Positions 63,001 through 64,000 of a stretch of 64,000 bases of DNA are shown here, one piece after another. The notes under the pieces were generated by a model, which had not been told where the DNA came from, ran no database searches, and saw nothing but the letters and a program-made list of their open reading frames with translations. The position numbers and the translations under genes are program-made. Numbering within the stretch: position 1 is the stretch's first letter; each line of letters begins with the position of its first letter. Source of the stretch: Onthophagus taurus (Eukaryota; Arthropoda; Insecta; Coleoptera; Scarabaeidae); contig NC_091967.1 of NCBI RefSeq assembly GCF_036711975.1, positions 7,812,001 to 7,876,000 on the forward strand, given 5' to 3'.

Positions 63001-64000
63001 TCGGTTCCAAACCAAGTTATTTCTAGGTGGTTCCATTTTCCGGTTGATAAAGGACGCGAATTTAGAATTAAATTTTCGCCGTTATATGTATATGATAATA
63101 AAGAATTTTTTAAACTAATAACGGCCGAGCTATTTTGCCCGATATGAATCGACATTAAAAATGTATCTTCGTGAATCGTACGAACGCTTAAAGCGTTTAA
63201 CCAAGGTAATTGAATCGGTCTTAATGATGGGTTAAACGAGAGGGTCCCATCGCCGCTAAATTTCCATGGCAAATTAATCGATTCGCCGCAATCTTTCCCT
63301 CCAAACCCTTCGGGGCAATCGCAATGATACATCGACCATTTATTCGTGCAAATCCCGCCGTTTTTGCAAGGTTTCGATTGGCAGAAAGATTTTTTTTCCG
63401 GACATCCAGCGATTGTTCCGTTGTCGGCGACGAAACTGTTTAGATCAATAAATTTGTAATCGATTTTAAAGTTTGAGATGCAACCTTCGTAGTGGTGATT
63501 TTTTGGCTGGAAAGCTTCTTGCAGTTCGGGTAATCCACCTAATTGTAACGGGCCGGTTAAATCTAAGAAGCGATGACAAGTTTCGGTTAATGAGGCGCAA
63601 CGCGGTTCTAACTCGTGTTTTGCAAATCCGGCGCAATTCCATTTCCCACCTAATTCTTTCCCATATTTTAATGCCAAAGCGGTGTCGCAACCATCCAAAG
63701 AAATCGTAATTGATTTGTTATAATATTGCACAGCAACCGAGTGCCATTCCCCATCGGAAACGCCCCCGGGGATTGAAGCGGAAGCTTTAGTGACCGTATT
63801 GCCAAGTGAAAAACTAAATTGAACCTTTTCATCGACTATTTCTAACGAGATAAAATCGTGTTGTTCATTGTATCTTCCGTTGTAAAGTAGTAATCCGTTT
63901 CGAGAATGAGTGGCGAAATTTAATTCTAAATGTAATCGATGTCGTTGTTTTAAACTTGGAAATGTTAAAAATGATTGTTTAATAAACGAGCGACTTTTTA
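56979..64000 (-). CDS. stan: Starry night / flamingo (Celsr) adhesion GPCR, 5' truncated by window
   Basis: Exons 60495 to beyond 64000, 60217-60437, 60013-60159 and 57945-59457, plus an optional last exon at 56979-57012. In the window: laminin-G, EGF (CQSKPCKNGGICTNKWSMYHC), second laminin-G, EGF repeats, laminin-type EGF (CHCDIAAGYNPDCDKNTGLC), hormone-receptor domain, GAIN domain, GPS (CTCNHLSTVAVLVD), seven membrane spans and a long Ser-rich cytoplasmic tail. The cadherin repeats lie off the edge. It is a homophilic receptor of planar cell polarity with Frizzled and Van Gogh. The tail contains a 54-bp in-frame intron-like piece at 58118-58171. Confidence 0.96.
57311..57430. repeat. Long hairpin in the starry night last intron
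   Basis: Outer arms TAAAAAACAAGTTTCGTAAG and the facing CTTATGAAACGTGTTTTTTA. Inner arms AAAAACGAGTGGC and GCCACGAGTTTTT around GAA. It forms one folded unit of about 120 nt. Confidence 0.7.
57436..57888. mobile_element. Inverted-repeat-bounded insert with membrane-protein-like ORF
   Basis: A perfect 16-bp inverted pair (ATTTTTTGTAATTCGC at 57436-57451; its complement at 57873-57888) bounds 453 bp next to the 57311 hairpin. Inside, the minus strand encodes a frame from 57779 with a hydrophobic span (SLIFLVVNVTIFVYGCLNAF) and a donor-like site after KHFCQ. I do not recognise the protein. It may be a transposon cargo or chance. Confidence 0.4.

Overview
The window is nuclear DNA from an insect, most likely a beetle or another holometabolan. 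The DNA is AT-rich, genes are intron-split with many introns of only about 50 bp, and the gene set includes insect-typical families: odorant-binding proteins, an ABCH transporter, clockwork orange, spargel and starry night. The beetle assignment is inference from style and transposon content, not proof. I saw no retroviral, LTR or Polinton-like element.

Layout, left to right. NHP2 (minus, 117-634) is followed by two tandem odorant-binding protein genes (minus, 892-1601 and 2062-3554), then SCO1 (minus, 3849-4764). The MNK-type kinase Lk6 (plus, 5362-22295) has two alternative first exons 12.7 kb apart and a 12-kb first intron full of decayed LINEs, MITEs and a Mutator-like/YqaJ relic. From 24.9 to 28.9 kb lies a compact cluster of unrecognised genes. 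Two of them are paralogs of each other, and a divergent pair shares a 194-bp promoter gap. clockwork orange (minus, 29407-34916) carries E-boxes at its 5' end and a diverged repeat array in its introns. Next come APC7 (36830-38710), SART1 (39170-41501) and an ABCH half-transporter (42022-46975), all minus. A 3.7-kb repeat-rich gap leads to spargel (plus, 50659-53235), which converges on mitochondrial ClpP (minus, 54209-54961) across a three-unit tandem repeat. starry night/flamingo (minus, 56979 to beyond 64000) ends the window, cut at its 5' side.

The genes do not form one pathway. Several are housekeeping factors: NHP2 in rRNA pseudouridylation, SCO1 in copper delivery to cytochrome oxidase, APC7 in cell-cycle ubiquitination, SART1 in splicing, and ClpP in mitochondrial proteolysis. 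SCO1, ClpP and spargel all bear on mitochondria. Lk6 (translation), clockwork orange (circadian clock), spargel (metabolism) and starry night (planar polarity) are regulatory.

The most unusual observations are: the unassigned gene cluster with a conserved motif pair; an alternative last exon of starry night that would add a C-terminal ETSV PDZ ligand; two phase-matched Lk6 promoters and a DLD triad in its kinase; a near-identical 435/453-bp repeat pair with a 79-nt hairpin; and the tandem repeat carrying splice-donor consensus sites after ClpP. Exon borders were set by hand from GT-AG sites, reading phase and family similarity, and have not been checked against transcripts.
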